The position numbers and the translations under genes are program-made. A stretch of DNA of 64,000 nt from DASUCS01 sp041166745 (GTDB taxonomy: Bacteria > Actinomycetota > Acidimicrobiia > Acidimicrobiales > JACDCH01): positions 186,001 to 250,000 of the forward strand of contig JBEEGH010000003.1 in NCBI GenBank assembly GCA_041166745.1. The letters are read 5' to 3'. Shown one piece after another: positions 54,543 to 63,633 of this stretch. Within the stretch, counting starts at the first letter, position 1; each line of letters begins with the position of its first letter. The notes beneath the pieces were generated by a model. That model was not told the origin of the DNA. It was given only the letters and a program-made list of their open reading frames with translations, and searched no databases.

Positions 54543-55738
54543 CGCGCCGCGCCGCTCCCAACGACGCGGTCGAGGGCTTGCCGTAGCTCGACCTCCCGGG
54601 GATCGGTCGGGACCGAGAACCCCAACCGATTCATCGCGTAGGCGTACCCGAGCTTGGCATCAGGATCGGCAAATCCGAACGAGCCCCCGAGGCCGGTGTG
54701 ACCGTAGGCGCGCGGCGATGAGCCGAACGGCAGGATCGGGAACGGCTTCATGAACCCGAACGAGAAGGCCGTGTCGACCTTCAGGATTCGATCGCGCGTG
54801 GCCGGCGCAGCGGCGTGCTCCAACTCGTCGATCGTCGCTTGCTGCAATCCGAGCTCGGCTCCGCCCGTCGCGAGCGAGCCGTACGCCCTCGCGATCGATC
54901 GAACATCGCCGGTGCCGGTCACGGAGGGCAACTCGAGGCGAAGCACATCGCGTCGGTTGACGCTCCCGGTGGTCCGCAGAATCTTCGGATTCATGAACAC
55001 CCGTCCGGTCAATGTGCGTGGATTGGCGACCGCCAACGCGAGCCGAATCGGCATCTCGTGCATGTGGAGGAGCGCGGCGATCGGGCGTGCGGCCTGGATG
55101 AAGGCCAGCCGGTCCGCTGGTATGTCGTCCGGCACGCCGATGTAGAACTCGATGCCGAGCGGACGCGCCACCTCGTCAGCGAAGAACCCGCCGATCGTTC
55201 GGTGCTGTGGATCGACGCGTCGAAGGAGTTGACTCTCGTACCAGCCGAGCGATTGTCCGTGATAGCCGTGCGCCGCGCCGGGTTCCCACTTCGGAGCCTG
55301 CGCGGCGAGCACGCGTCCGAAGGCATCGGGATCGGCGAGCATGGCGAGATCGACCGGCACATCGATGACCGGCAGGCCGGCCTCGTGGCTCAACAACTGT
55401 CGGACCGTGATCCGATCCTTGCCGTGTTGCGCGAACTCCGGCCAATAGATCGCAACCCGCTCGTCGAGCTCGAACAGCTTCCGGGAGTGCGCAACGGCCA
55501 TGGCGATCGACGCCATGCCCTTTGTCGTCGAGAAGACGGTGACGAGGGTGTCCTGCTGCCATGGCCGCGAGCGCTTGGCGTCTCGGTACCCGCCCCACAG
55601 GTCAACGACCTTGCGGCCGTCCCTGTAGACGGCACAGGCGGCTCCGAGCTCGCGGCCTTTCGCGAAGTTGCGGCGGAAGGCGTCCGCCACGCCGCCATAG
55701 CCTTCGGCCACGTCTCCGGCAATCAAGTCGTCGCCCAC
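54539..55738 (-). CDS. Serine hydrolase of the beta-lactamase/EstB family
   Basis: A 399-residue class C beta-lactamase-fold hydrolase. It has the S-x-x-K motif FSTTKG (Ser70, Lys73), a Tyr motif around YHGQS (Tyr159) and HTG in YGHTGLGG. Such proteins are usually esterases (EstB-like) rather than lactamases. No signal peptide is visible with the chosen GTG at 55738, so it is likely cytoplasmic. Upstream codons in the same frame lack family similarity. Confidence 0.87.
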   Translation of the reverse strand: MGDDLIAGDVAEGYGGVADAFRRNFAKGRELGAACAVYRDGRKVVDLWGGYRDAKRSRPWQQDTLVTVFSTTKGMASIAMAVAHSRKLFELDERVAIYWPEFAQHGKDRITVRQLLSHEAGLPVIDVPVDLAMLADPDAFGRVLAAQAPKWEPGAAHGYHGQSLGWYESQLLRRVDPQHRTIGGFFADEVARPLGIEFYIGVPDDIPADRLAFIQAARPIAALLHMHEMPIRLALAVANPRTLTGRVFMNPKILRTTGSVNRRDVLRLELPSVTGTGDVRSIARAYGSLATGGAELGLQQATIDELEHAAAPATRDRILKVDTAFSFGFMKPFPILPFGSSPRAYGHTGLGGSFGFADPDAKLGYAYAMNRLGFSVPTDPREVELRQALDRVVGSGAAR

Positions 55739-55845
55739 GTGACCCCCATCATCCGACGCCCAGCCTGTCGCGGATTGGGGCCAAGGCGGTTCACTGAACC
55801 GCCGGGGATCGTCGGCGCGACAGTGAGGGTGTGGGTGACCACGCC

Positions 55846-56370
55846 ATGGCGGCGTCCAGCGACCAGTCGTTGATCGTGATGATCGCGGCCGGCGATCGCC
55901 AGGCACTCCGGGTCCTGCACGACCGGCATCAGCCGTGGCTGGCCGCCCGGTTGCGTCGGCGGTGCAGCGACGACGACGCCGTTGCGGATGCCGTGCAGGA
56001 CACGTTTGTTGCGGTGTGGAAGGGCGCGGGGCGGTACGACGGCCGCGGCGAAGTAGGGGCTTGGGTGTGGGGCATCGCCATCCGACGACTCGTCGGTCGG
56101 CTGCGCAAGCGAGCGTGGCCGTTGACGAGCGCGGAGGCCGATGGCGCGGTCGTGGGGTCAGCGGAAGAGATCGTGCTGGTCGGAGTCGAGCACGGAGATC
56201 TCGCCGGTGCGCTCAATCGCCTCAGCCCTGAGCTGCGGGCCGTCGTCCAGGCGACAGTCCTCGATGGACTCACGACCCGCGAGGCGTCGGTGCTGCTCGG
56301 TATCCCGGCTGGAACGGTGAAGACACGAATGATGCGGGCGCGAGTACAGCTACGAGGAGAGCTCGCATGA
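55846..56370 (+). CDS. ECF sigma factor
   Basis: A 174-residue group 4 sigma factor. Region 2 runs from LHDRHQPWLAARL through DAVQDTFVAVWKGAGRYDG, and region 4 has LNRLSPELRAVV and GIPAGTVKTRMMRARVQL. ATG 55846 follows GGGTGA; a GTG at 55831 is possible. Its stop overlaps the anti-sigma gene's ATG, a standard ECF/anti-ECF pair, and the same transcript carries an ABC transporter. Confidence 0.92.
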   Translation: MAASSDQSLIVMIAAGDRQALRVLHDRHQPWLAARLRRRCSDDDAVADAVQDTFVAVWKGAGRYDGRGEVGAWVWGIAIRRLVGRLRKRAWPLTSAEADGAVVGSAEEIVLVGVEHGDLAGALNRLSPELRAVVQATVLDGLTTREASVLLGIPAGTVKTRMMRARVQLRGELA

Positions 56371-57206
56371 ACACTTGGCATGCCGAAGACGACCTGTTGA
56401 TGCGCTACGAGCGCGGTGCGATCGACCCCGCGAACGCGGCGTCGGTCGAGGCCCATCTCACCGCGTGCGAGCAATGTCGTGCGGCGTTCAGCGCGGTGGC
56501 ATCCGATCAGAGCCAGCTGGACGCGAGTTGGGCAATGGTGGTCGACGAGCTCGATCGACCCCGGATCGGATTCGTCGAGCGCCTGCTGCGAGCCGTGCGA
56601 GTGCCCGAGCATTGGGCTCGCGTGGTGGCGGCGACTCCTGCCTTGCGGCTGTCGTGGATCCTCTCGGTCGTCGCGCTCGTCGCACTCGGCCTGAGCGCCG
56701 CGCACACCGGAACTGACGACCCGAGCGTCTTCCTGTTGCTCGCACCCATCCTTCCGCTGGCCGGTATCGCGACCGCGTTCGGCCCCGGAATAGACCCTTG
56801 CTACGAGGTCGGCGTCGCGGCGCCGATCTCCGGATTCCGGCTGTTGCTCCTGCGCTCGGTCGCGGTGCTCGCCACGTCCGTGCCTGTCGTCGGTGGGGCC
56901 GCGTTCGCCTTGCCTTCCATCGGTTGGACGGCGGCCGCTTGGCTTCTGCCGACCGCGGCGCTCGTCGGCTGTTCGCTCGCGCTTTCCACCCGTGTGGCGC
57001 CGGCTCGCGCGTGCGCGATGCTGACCGCAGCCTGGGCGCTCGTCGTCGGTTCGAGCGCGTACCTGGGCCACGGCCGCACCATCGCCGCTCGGAGTGCGGC
57101 ATTCTCGGCAACAGGACAGGTGATCGCGCTCGGCGTCGCGATCCTCGCTCTTGTCATCGCCGTCCACCGCGCGCCAGATGTCGACGCGAACTTGTACGGG
57201 ATGTAG
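56367..57206 (+). CDS. Zinc-finger anti-sigma factor with membrane domain
   Basis: A 279-residue protein. The N-terminal zf-HC2/ZAS domain has AHLTACEQC (His30, Cys34, Cys37) with an earlier His5. About six TM helices follow (residues 95-265). The soluble N-domain would hold the ECF sigma factor at the membrane until a signal arrives. ATGA overlap with the sigma gene indicates matched expression. The long polytopic part is unusual for anti-sigma factors, most of which have one TM helix. Confidence 0.87.
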   Translation: MNTWHAEDDLLMRYERGAIDPANAASVEAHLTACEQCRAAFSAVASDQSQLDASWAMVVDELDRPRIGFVERLLRAVRVPEHWARVVAATPALRLSWILSVVALVALGLSAAHTGTDDPSVFLLLAPILPLAGIATAFGPGIDPCYEVGVAAPISGFRLLLLRSVAVLATSVPVVGGAAFALPSIGWTAAAWLLPTAALVGCSLALSTRVAPARACAMLTAAWALVVGSSAYLGHGRTIAARSAAFSATGQVIALGVAILALVIAVHRAPDVDANLYGM

Positions 57207-57214
57207 GAGGAGTC

Positions 57215-58087
57215 ATGCCCCAACCAACGGTCGCCGTCCACGATGTCGCCAAGCGCTTCGGTGCGACACGCGCGCTCGATGGCGTCAGCCTCGATCTCGA
57301 ACCGGGAGTCGTCGGGTTGCTCGGCCCGAACGGTGCCGGAAAGACCACGCTCCTGCGGATCATGGCCACGGTGCTGGCGCCCGACGAGGGCAGCATCCGA
57401 CTGTTCGGTCACAGCTTGGACACCGCCGACGATCGCGCGGCTGTTCGTCGACGCCTCGGCTATCTCCCGCAAGAACCCGGGTTCCATCGGGCATTCACCG
57501 CGTTCGAGTTCGTCGACTACGTCGCCATTTTGAAAGAGCTCACGCACCGGCGCGCCCGCCACGACGAGGTTCGTCGAGTCCTGGCCTTGGTCGGCCTCGA
57601 GTCCGTGATGCACAAACGGATCCGCGCGCTGTCGGGGGGCATGCGCCGGCGCGTCGCCATCGCACAGGCCTTGCTCGGGGAGCCCGAGCTCCTGGTGCTC
57701 GACGAGCCGACCGCCGGGCTCGACCCGGAGCAGCGCTTGCGGTTCCGCGAGGTGCTCGGCGAGGCCGCGGCCCGAGCCACGGTGGTGTTGAGCACCCACC
57801 AGACCGATGACGTGGCGGCCTTGTGCGCCAACGTCATCGTTCTCCACAGCGGTCGCGTCTGGTACGCGGGCGCTCCGCACGGTCTTGCCCAGCTCGCGGC
57901 GGGTCACGTCTGGCTGTCCGACCGCCGGGATCCCACAGCGAAGCTCGCGTGGCTCACCGGCGACGGAAGGGTGCGCCACATCGGCGATCCACCCAGTGGC
58001 GCACACCTTGTCGAGCCGGCGATCGAAGACGGGTACCTGTTGCTCGTTGGCCGCGATGGCACCGAGCCCGAGCACGCGGTTGCGTGA
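57215..58087 (+). CDS. ABC transporter ATP-binding protein
   Basis: A 290-residue ABC ATPase with Walker A GPNGAGKTT, Q-loop YLPQEPGF, signature LSGGMRRR, Walker B LLVLDEP and switch STHQTDD. About 70 residues after the nucleotide-binding domain form a C-terminal extension as in ABC-2-type drug or bacteriocin exporters. A GGAGGAG 4 bp before ATG 57215 is the strongest ribosome-binding site in the operon. It presumably energises the two membrane proteins downstream. Confidence 0.92.
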   Translation: MPQPTVAVHDVAKRFGATRALDGVSLDLEPGVVGLLGPNGAGKTTLLRIMATVLAPDEGSIRLFGHSLDTADDRAAVRRRLGYLPQEPGFHRAFTAFEFVDYVAILKELTHRRARHDEVRRVLALVGLESVMHKRIRALSGGMRRRVAIAQALLGEPELLVLDEPTAGLDPEQRLRFREVLGEAAARATVVLSTHQTDDVAALCANVIVLHSGRVWYAGAPHGLAQLAAGHVWLSDRRDPTAKLAWLTGDGRVRHIGDPPSGAHLVEPAIEDGYLLLVGRDGTEPEHAVA

Positions 58088-59812
58088 ATGTTCGTCGTGC
58101 TGCTGCCGTTGGCGGTACTGGTCGTTGGCTACTTCGTCGTCGAGCTAGCGCGCCGCGACGAAGTCGTCGAGCTTCCCTGGCTGACTCGCGGCCCGACCGC
58201 GGGGGCTCATCCGGCACCGCAGGTCGCGGCGTCGAGCACCGGCAACGCACGATCGGTCGTCGTGTCGTTGGGCGCCGTTGAAGGACGACGCCTGGCGTTG
58301 CATCCCGCGTTTGCGCTCGGCATCGGGTTCTGCGTACTCCTCGACCTCCTCACCTTTGTCGCTCTTGAGGGCGGTCAGAACACCAGCTGGCGCGAGCTGC
58401 TCAACCAGTTCCCGATCTTCGTGCATCCGCTGGTGGGCATGACGATCGTCGCAGTGTTCCGCAACACGTTGCGTTCGCGCCGCGACGGCACCGAGGAGCT
58501 GTTCGCGTCCACGCCTACGAGTCGCGCGACACGGACCGTGGGACACCTGGCGACGGTATGGGTGCCCGTCCTCGCCGCGTTGGCGTTTCTCGCCAGCATC
58601 CTGGTGCTCGATCTGCGGAACTCTCGGCTCGTGTTCGGACCCATCGATGGCGCGACCGTTGCCGATGTCGGGGCCGGGCTCGTGCTGGTCGCCGGTGGTG
58701 TCGCGCTAGGTGTCGCGCTGGCGAGATGGTTCCCGCGGTCGCTCACGCCGTTCATCGCGCTGGTGGGCATCGCCCTGTTGAGCACTCGCCTCGGCGGCAT
58801 CGGCGAGGATCATTGGAGTCACACGCGACAGCTGTCCACATGGCCTCGGTTCCCTGAACACGACCTCGTGTTCACGGCCCGTCCAGCGGGCTGGCACGTC
58901 GTCTACCTGATCGGCCTCGTCGCCCTCGTTGGTGGCATCGCCGTGCTACGAGATCGTCGCGATCGAGCGGTGTTGGCGATGGGTGCGATCGCAGTGCTCG
59001 TCACCGCGATCGCCGCGCTCGTCGAGACGCGACCCATCGGTGCGACCGACGCGTCGGTGATCGCCAGCATGATCTCGCACCCGGATCGCCATCAGGTGTG
59101 TGTCGATGTCGGCCGAGCGCGCACTTGCGCGTACGCCGACTACCGCGAGTTGGCGACCTTCTACGCGCCGCGGGTGGCAGCAGTGCTGGCCGCGGCGCCG
59201 CCGTACGCCGTGGCGCGCGATCTCGCTGCTCGACAGCTGTTCGGTCGAGGCGCCGAGGAGGTCGATCCGGCCGTGCGTGCCCGACTCGACGGCATCGCCC
59301 AAGCCGACGGACACACGATCCAGCTTCCCTATCGCGTAGATGCCGAAGCCGAGCGGGGCGTACGGCTGCGGGCTGCGCTCTGGGCCGTCGGCATCGCGAC
59401 ACGCGATCTCGAGGACCCGTGCCCACTCGCCGGCCGCGCCCAAGGCGTTGTCGCGCTCTGGCTGGCGTTCCAGGATCGCCCGGCGAGCGAGGCCTATGGG
59501 CTCGTGCATGGTGCCGAGGTGGCGGATGGGGGCACCGCGACCGTGTCGTACGCCGAGGGCTTCGCCTTCCCAGCCGACGCCAACGCCGCCGATCTCGGCC
59601 GAGCTCCCGTTGTGTGGTCTGCACCCGATCTCGCGGCGGCGCGAGCCCTGCTGGCCATGGACGACGACCACGTGCGGACGCAGCTGCACGCGAGCTGGAA
59701 CCGCTTCACCGATCCGGCGACGCCGACCGACGTCCTTCTCGTCGCACTCGGCCTCGATCCGGTCGGCGGTGCGTCGCCGGCGACGCCCGTCGGGGAAGCG
59801 CGCTGCGCGTGA
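58088..59812 (+). CDS. ABC-2-like permease fused to an external Cys-containing domain (first paralogue)
   Basis: A 574-residue protein. TM helices occur at the N-terminus and between about 72 and 310. There is a cytoplasmic-loop motif (RRDGTEELFAS-x-PTSRATRT) and then a soluble domain of about 250 residues (325-574) containing HQVC at 335-338 and CAY at 347-349, ending with NRFTDPATPTD. The next gene encodes a paralogue with the same order of motifs. It starts immediately after the ATPase stop. Substrate and direction are unknown; a signal-responsive exporter is an inference from the sigma/anti-sigma pair. Confidence 0.78.
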   Translation: MFVVLLPLAVLVVGYFVVELARRDEVVELPWLTRGPTAGAHPAPQVAASSTGNARSVVVSLGAVEGRRLALHPAFALGIGFCVLLDLLTFVALEGGQNTSWRELLNQFPIFVHPLVGMTIVAVFRNTLRSRRDGTEELFASTPTSRATRTVGHLATVWVPVLAALAFLASILVLDLRNSRLVFGPIDGATVADVGAGLVLVAGGVALGVALARWFPRSLTPFIALVGIALLSTRLGGIGEDHWSHTRQLSTWPRFPEHDLVFTARPAGWHVVYLIGLVALVGGIAVLRDRRDRAVLAMGAIAVLVTAIAALVETRPIGATDASVIASMISHPDRHQVCVDVGRARTCAYADYRELATFYAPRVAAVLAAAPPYAVARDLAARQLFGRGAEEVDPAVRARLDGIAQADGHTIQLPYRVDAEAERGVRLRAALWAVGIATRDLEDPCPLAGRAQGVVALWLAFQDRPASEAYGLVHGAEVADGGTATVSYAEGFAFPADANAADLGRAPVVWSAPDLAAARALLAMDDDHVRTQLHASWNRFTDPATPTDVLLVALGLDPVGGASPATPVGEARCA

Positions 59813-61374
59813 GAACGACGCTCGCGCTCGGCCGCTTCGAGGCTCGTTGCCTCCGTCGCAGCATCGCGCTGTGGATCGGCGTCGCGGGATCCGTCTGGAT
59901 CCTCCAGTTGGTCGCATTCGGCCGTGACGATTCACTGCGCGACCCCATGCTCGAGCAAGCGGCCAACTTGTCGCGGTGGGTGCACCCACTGTGCGCAACG
60001 CTGGTGTTCGCGTGGTTCCGGGCGAGCGCACGTTCGCGGCGAGATCACACAGACGAGTTGTTCGACGCCTGCCCGACCGCGCGTGCCGGTCGCACGCGCG
60101 GTCATCTCGCCAGCGCGTGGCTGGCGGTCGCATTCGCCGCCGTCTTCGTGATTGTGTGCCTCGCCGGTGCTCGTCTGTTCAGGGACGCGTACGGCCCGAT
60201 CGACGCTGAGGTCATCGCCGAGGCGTTGTCGGCGGTCGTGCTGGTCATCGGTGCGTGCTGGCTCGGGGTGCTGCTCGGTCGAATGACCCGCTTCGGCCTC
60301 AGCCCGGTCCTTGTCCTGGTCGTCATCCTCGTGGCCGACTTCTGGCTGTGGCGTGGACTCGGCGGCGACGTCGGGCGCCAGGCCGGGCCACCGCGCGCCG
60401 CGCAGCTCGCGACGACCGCCAACTGGCCCATCCCCGACCTCGTCTTCAGCGCTCGGCCGGTGGGATGGCACTTGCTCTATGTCGCGGGCCTCGCTGCCCT
60501 CTGCGCCGTGGCAGCGATCGCGCTGCACGATCGCAGCCGCCGCGTCGTGTTCGTGGCGTTGGCGGTGCTCGGAGTGACGGCGGTCTCGGCCGCGTCGGCG
60601 GTGCGACCCCTGACCGATCCCGAGATCCGACGCATCGCCGCGCTCGTCGACAACCCAGTCCCGCATCAGGTGTGCTCGACGCGCGGGCCGGTCACGGCCT
60701 GTCTCTACGAGAAGTATCGAGACGGCCTCTTGGAGTTGCTCGATGCGAGCGACGGCGTCGTCGCCGCCACGCCCGAAGCCGTGCAGGCGCGAGGTTTTCG
60801 TATCAGCCAGCGCCTCCACCCTCGCGATCTCGACGGCCTCGACGACCGAGTCCTCGCACTCGTGAGGCCCGATGTGCGCGCCGCCGTTCAGGTCGGCTTC
60901 CCCGAGGACGGTATGTGGCACGTTCCATTCCGCGGCGGCCGTGCGGTGGTGATGGCCACGAGATTGGCGGCGGGGGCATGGGCCGTCGGCCTGCCCCTCG
61001 CCGAGCACTCCGGGTCGTGTGATGCGAGCTACCAGGCCCGATCGGTCATCGCGATGTGGCTGGCGGCGCACGACCTTGCTCCCAGCGACCGTGACGAAAG
61101 CCGCCTACGTGGATTCTCGCTGGACTGGAGCGACACCGAGTCGCCCGTGACGTGGTCGGGGTTCGACTGGGACGCGGCGCGCATCCTGCTCGCGCGACCG
61201 AACGCAGAGGTCGAGGCCGCATTGCACGCGGGCTGGGATCGATACACGGATCCCACAACGACGACCGCACAGCTGATGGCGGACTTCGGCTCGATCTTCC
61301 CAGAGCAGTTGCCGCCCTCCGGGCCCGATCCGGACGCCCAGTTCAACGTTGCGCCGCGGCCGTGTCCGAAATGA
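59809..61374 (+). CDS. ABC-2-like permease fused to an external Cys-containing domain (second paralogue)
   Basis: A 521-residue paralogue of the preceding protein. Shared segments include TDELF-x-x-CPTARAGRTRGHLAS, PDLVFSARPVGWHLLY, HQVC at 286-289 with CLY at 298-300, and DRYTDPTTTT near the end. GTG 59809 overlaps the upstream stop (GTGA). A heterodimeric transporter built from the two paralogues with the upstream ATPase is the simplest model. The external domain is not a named family that I recognise. Confidence 0.78.
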   Translation: MRTTLALGRFEARCLRRSIALWIGVAGSVWILQLVAFGRDDSLRDPMLEQAANLSRWVHPLCATLVFAWFRASARSRRDHTDELFDACPTARAGRTRGHLASAWLAVAFAAVFVIVCLAGARLFRDAYGPIDAEVIAEALSAVVLVIGACWLGVLLGRMTRFGLSPVLVLVVILVADFWLWRGLGGDVGRQAGPPRAAQLATTANWPIPDLVFSARPVGWHLLYVAGLAALCAVAAIALHDRSRRVVFVALAVLGVTAVSAASAVRPLTDPEIRRIAALVDNPVPHQVCSTRGPVTACLYEKYRDGLLELLDASDGVVAATPEAVQARGFRISQRLHPRDLDGLDDRVLALVRPDVRAAVQVGFPEDGMWHVPFRGGRAVVMATRLAAGAWAVGLPLAEHSGSCDASYQARSVIAMWLAAHDLAPSDRDESRLRGFSLDWSDTESPVTWSGFDWDAARILLARPNAEVEAALHAGWDRYTDPTTTTAQLMADFGSIFPEQLPPSGPDPDAQFNVAPRPCPK

Positions 61375-62000
61375 GCTCGACGCCGCTACGGCTCGCAGTG
61401 CGGCCGACGATGCGGGCCATGCCGCTCGCCACGATCGTCGGGGGCGCCGCGTGCGGAGCGGTGCCGCTCGTGGTGGCGAGGGCATTCTGGACGGACGCGT
61501 CCGCGCTGTTCGTCTTGTTCGCCGTCGCCCTCATCGCCGCGGCCGCGGGCTTCGCGTTCGATGACAGCGCGGCCGTCACGCTCGAGTCATCGCCGACCAC
61601 CATCGGACGTCGCCGCGGCCTCCGCATTGCGATCACCGCATCCGTTCTGGCGACGGCATGGGGATGCGACCTGTTCGCGCTGCGTCGAGGGGACGTCGAC
61701 AGCGCGCTCGTTTTCAACCGTTTTACGTTGGCCCTTTGTGCGCTCGCGGCGAGCGCAGTCGCCATCGCCGCAGCCGTGAACCGCCACGAGGTCGATCAAC
61801 AGGGTGGAGCCGTCGGCGCGACCTCGGCCGCGCTCATGGTTGCCGCTGCGGAGTTCTTCTCCGCACGCTGGCCAACACAGTTTCCGTCCGTCATCAACGA
61901 CGGGGCACCCAACCAACGATGGTGGTGGTTGCTGGCCGCCGCAATCGCAGTGATCGCGTGGTGCAACCGTGATCCCGGCCGGCCGCGCCGGCTCGGCTGA
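61371..62000 (+). CDS. Polytopic membrane protein closing the ECF/ABC operon
   Basis: A 209-residue protein with about six TM helices (20-35, 44-60, 85-100, 115-132, 145-160, 185-200) and no recognised domain. ATGA overlap with the second permease gene shows it belongs to the operon. It could be an accessory subunit. It ends 57 bp before the convergent RTX gene; that gap holds two TGATCACG copies but no clear terminator. Confidence 0.72.
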   Translation: MSSTPLRLAVRPTMRAMPLATIVGGAACGAVPLVVARAFWTDASALFVLFAVALIAAAAGFAFDDSAAVTLESSPTTIGRRRGLRIAITASVLATAWGCDLFALRRGDVDSALVFNRFTLALCALAASAVAIAAAVNRHEVDQQGGAVGATSAALMVAAAEFFSARWPTQFPSVINDGAPNQRWWWLLAAAIAVIAWCNRDPGRPRRLG

Positions 62001-62057
62001 TCACGCAGAGCCTGATCACGGTTGGCGGCTAGATCGTCAGGACGCATCGTTGCGAGG

Positions 62058-63449
62058 TCAGGCCTTGATGACCTCGCAACTGCTCATGCGCACCTCGCCG
62101 CTCGTGCACACGTCCTTGCCGTCGCCCGCGCGGATGCTGTCGGACTGGAGTCCGCCGTCGAGGTCGTCGTTGCCCAGACCGCCCGTGATGTCGTCGTTAC
62201 CGGCGCCGCCGTCAACGATGTCTTGGCCGGCTCCGGAGTCGATGATGTCATTGCCGTCTCCGCCACAGATGACGTCGTTGCCGTTGGCGCTCTTGATCGT
62301 GTCGTTGCCGCCGAGCGCGAGGATCACGTCGCGTCCCGCGGTTCCGTTGATCACGTCGTTGCCGGCAGTACCGATGATCGTGGGCATCAATCCACGGCAT
62401 GGCGGCACCACGACGTCATAGCGGCATTGCGTGGTGGTCGTGCTCCCTGCGAGATCGGCGCCGGTGACTGGCACCTGGCGCGACCCGGCCGCGTCGGTAC
62501 TCGCGGGACTGATCGCGGTCGCGGTCGCGGGGCCGGAGGTTGCGTCGGTCACCGTCGCGGTGACATACGTGCCGGACTGTCCGAGCGTGAAGACCGGGAC
62601 CGGTGACGGGCACGAGACTGTCGGCGGAACGGTGTCACGTTTGACGACGGTCGAGGCCCTCGACGTACCGCCGACCGAGGTCGCCTCGCAGGCGAACGTG
62701 ATCGCCGCGGTGTCCGAGGCGACCGTTGACGGGTCGCAGCCATTCGTGGAGTCGATTGCCGATTCCGTGTCCTGCACGCCCCACTGCACGGACACGTTGG
62801 AGACGTACCAGCCGTTGTTGCCGGGCGCCCCTGACACCGTCGGTGTGATGACTGGTGGCGAGTAGTCGAGCCCGGCGACCCGCCACAGCCACACGCCTCG
62901 GTATGGGCTCACGTCGTTCGCGTCGGCAACCGGTCCAAGACCGAGCCCGCCGCTGAACGGCGGCCAGCTGTACCCGGCACCCGCGCCGATCGGCGCGCCG
63001 CCTGAGTTCCTCGACGCGGTCCATCCGCCCGTCCACTCGCTGTACGAGTAGTTGGTGACGGAGAAGATGGTCCAATGCATGACCCCCAGGAAACCCACGG
63101 CCTGGCCGAAGTAGTCAGCACCACCGACTTGCGGGGGGTTCGCGGTCGCGAGGTCCGGTGCGTAGTCGCTCATGAACTCGAGGACTTGGGCGTCCGTCGC
63201 CCACACCCAGCCCGTCAACGTCCTGCCACCGACGTTGCCCGAGCAAGGGGTGACGCCGTCGGTGGGACACACCGTCGCGACCTGATTCCAACTCAGTCCG
63301 GTGGTGTCGAACACTTGACGCCACTCGCGGGCGTGCGTGTCGGTCAGCCCGGTGGTCGTCGGCGCAGCTTCGGCGGCAAGGCCGCTGGTGAGCGTCGCGA
63401 GCAGCCCGATCGTTGCGGCCAGGGTCAGTCTCCGAAATCGTCGTCTCAT
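62058..63449 (-). CDS. Secreted RTX-type calcium-binding repeat protein
   Basis: A 463-residue protein. It has a signal peptide (MRRRFRRLTLAATIGLLATL, cleavage near AEAAP), then a Trp/Gly-rich N-terminal domain of about 150 residues (GWVWATDAQVLEFM, GVWLWRVAG), and one or two Ig/HYR-like beta domains (about 185-370). The C-terminal block of about nine RTX nonapeptides has units such as GGDGNDIID and GGAGNDDIT, ending with a Cys pair (VCTSGEVRMSSC). Calcium-dependent folding outside the cell is expected. No type I secretion genes are near, and the signal peptide implies Sec export. The start at ATG 63449 is set by the signal peptide. Confidence 0.85.
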   Translation of the reverse strand: MRRRFRRLTLAATIGLLATLTSGLAAEAAPTTTGLTDTHAREWRQVFDTTGLSWNQVATVCPTDGVTPCSGNVGGRTLTGWVWATDAQVLEFMSDYAPDLATANPPQVGGADYFGQAVGFLGVMHWTIFSVTNYSYSEWTGGWTASRNSGGAPIGAGAGYSWPPFSGGLGLGPVADANDVSPYRGVWLWRVAGLDYSPPVITPTVSGAPGNNGWYVSNVSVQWGVQDTESAIDSTNGCDPSTVASDTAAITFACEATSVGGTSRASTVVKRDTVPPTVSCPSPVPVFTLGQSGTYVTATVTDATSGPATATAISPASTDAAGSRQVPVTGADLAGSTTTTQCRYDVVVPPCRGLMPTIIGTAGNDVINGTAGRDVILALGGNDTIKSANGNDVICGGDGNDIIDSGAGQDIVDGGAGNDDITGGLGNDDLDGGLQSDSIRAGDGKDVCTSGEVRMSSCEVIKA

Positions 63450-63549
63450 GCCCGCACTCCGTCCGGTCGACCTCGGCGAGGATTGACCTACGCGTTGATC
63501 GGTAACACCGACTGCGCCCAATGGCGATGGCGTGATTCGCCCGAAGTGG

Positions 63550-63592
63550 GACACTTAACTGACACTTAAGGCCCCGCTCCGTCGGAGTTAAG
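63550..63592. promoter_or_regulatory. 11-bp-spaced direct repeats and inverted repeat upstream of the RTX gene
   Basis: GACACTTAA occurs twice, at 63550-63558 and 63561-63569, exactly 11 bp apart. CTTAACT (63554-63560) is matched in inverted orientation by AGTTAAG (63586-63592). Direct repeats on one helical face at 11-bp spacing are typical of OmpR/PhoB-type response-regulator boxes. The site is 100 bp upstream of the RTX start and 41 bp after the partial gene's stop. Confidence 0.5.
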
Positions 63593-63633
63593 CGTGGAGT
63601 GCCGTCCGCGAGTCACCTTTCAGGCTGACGACA

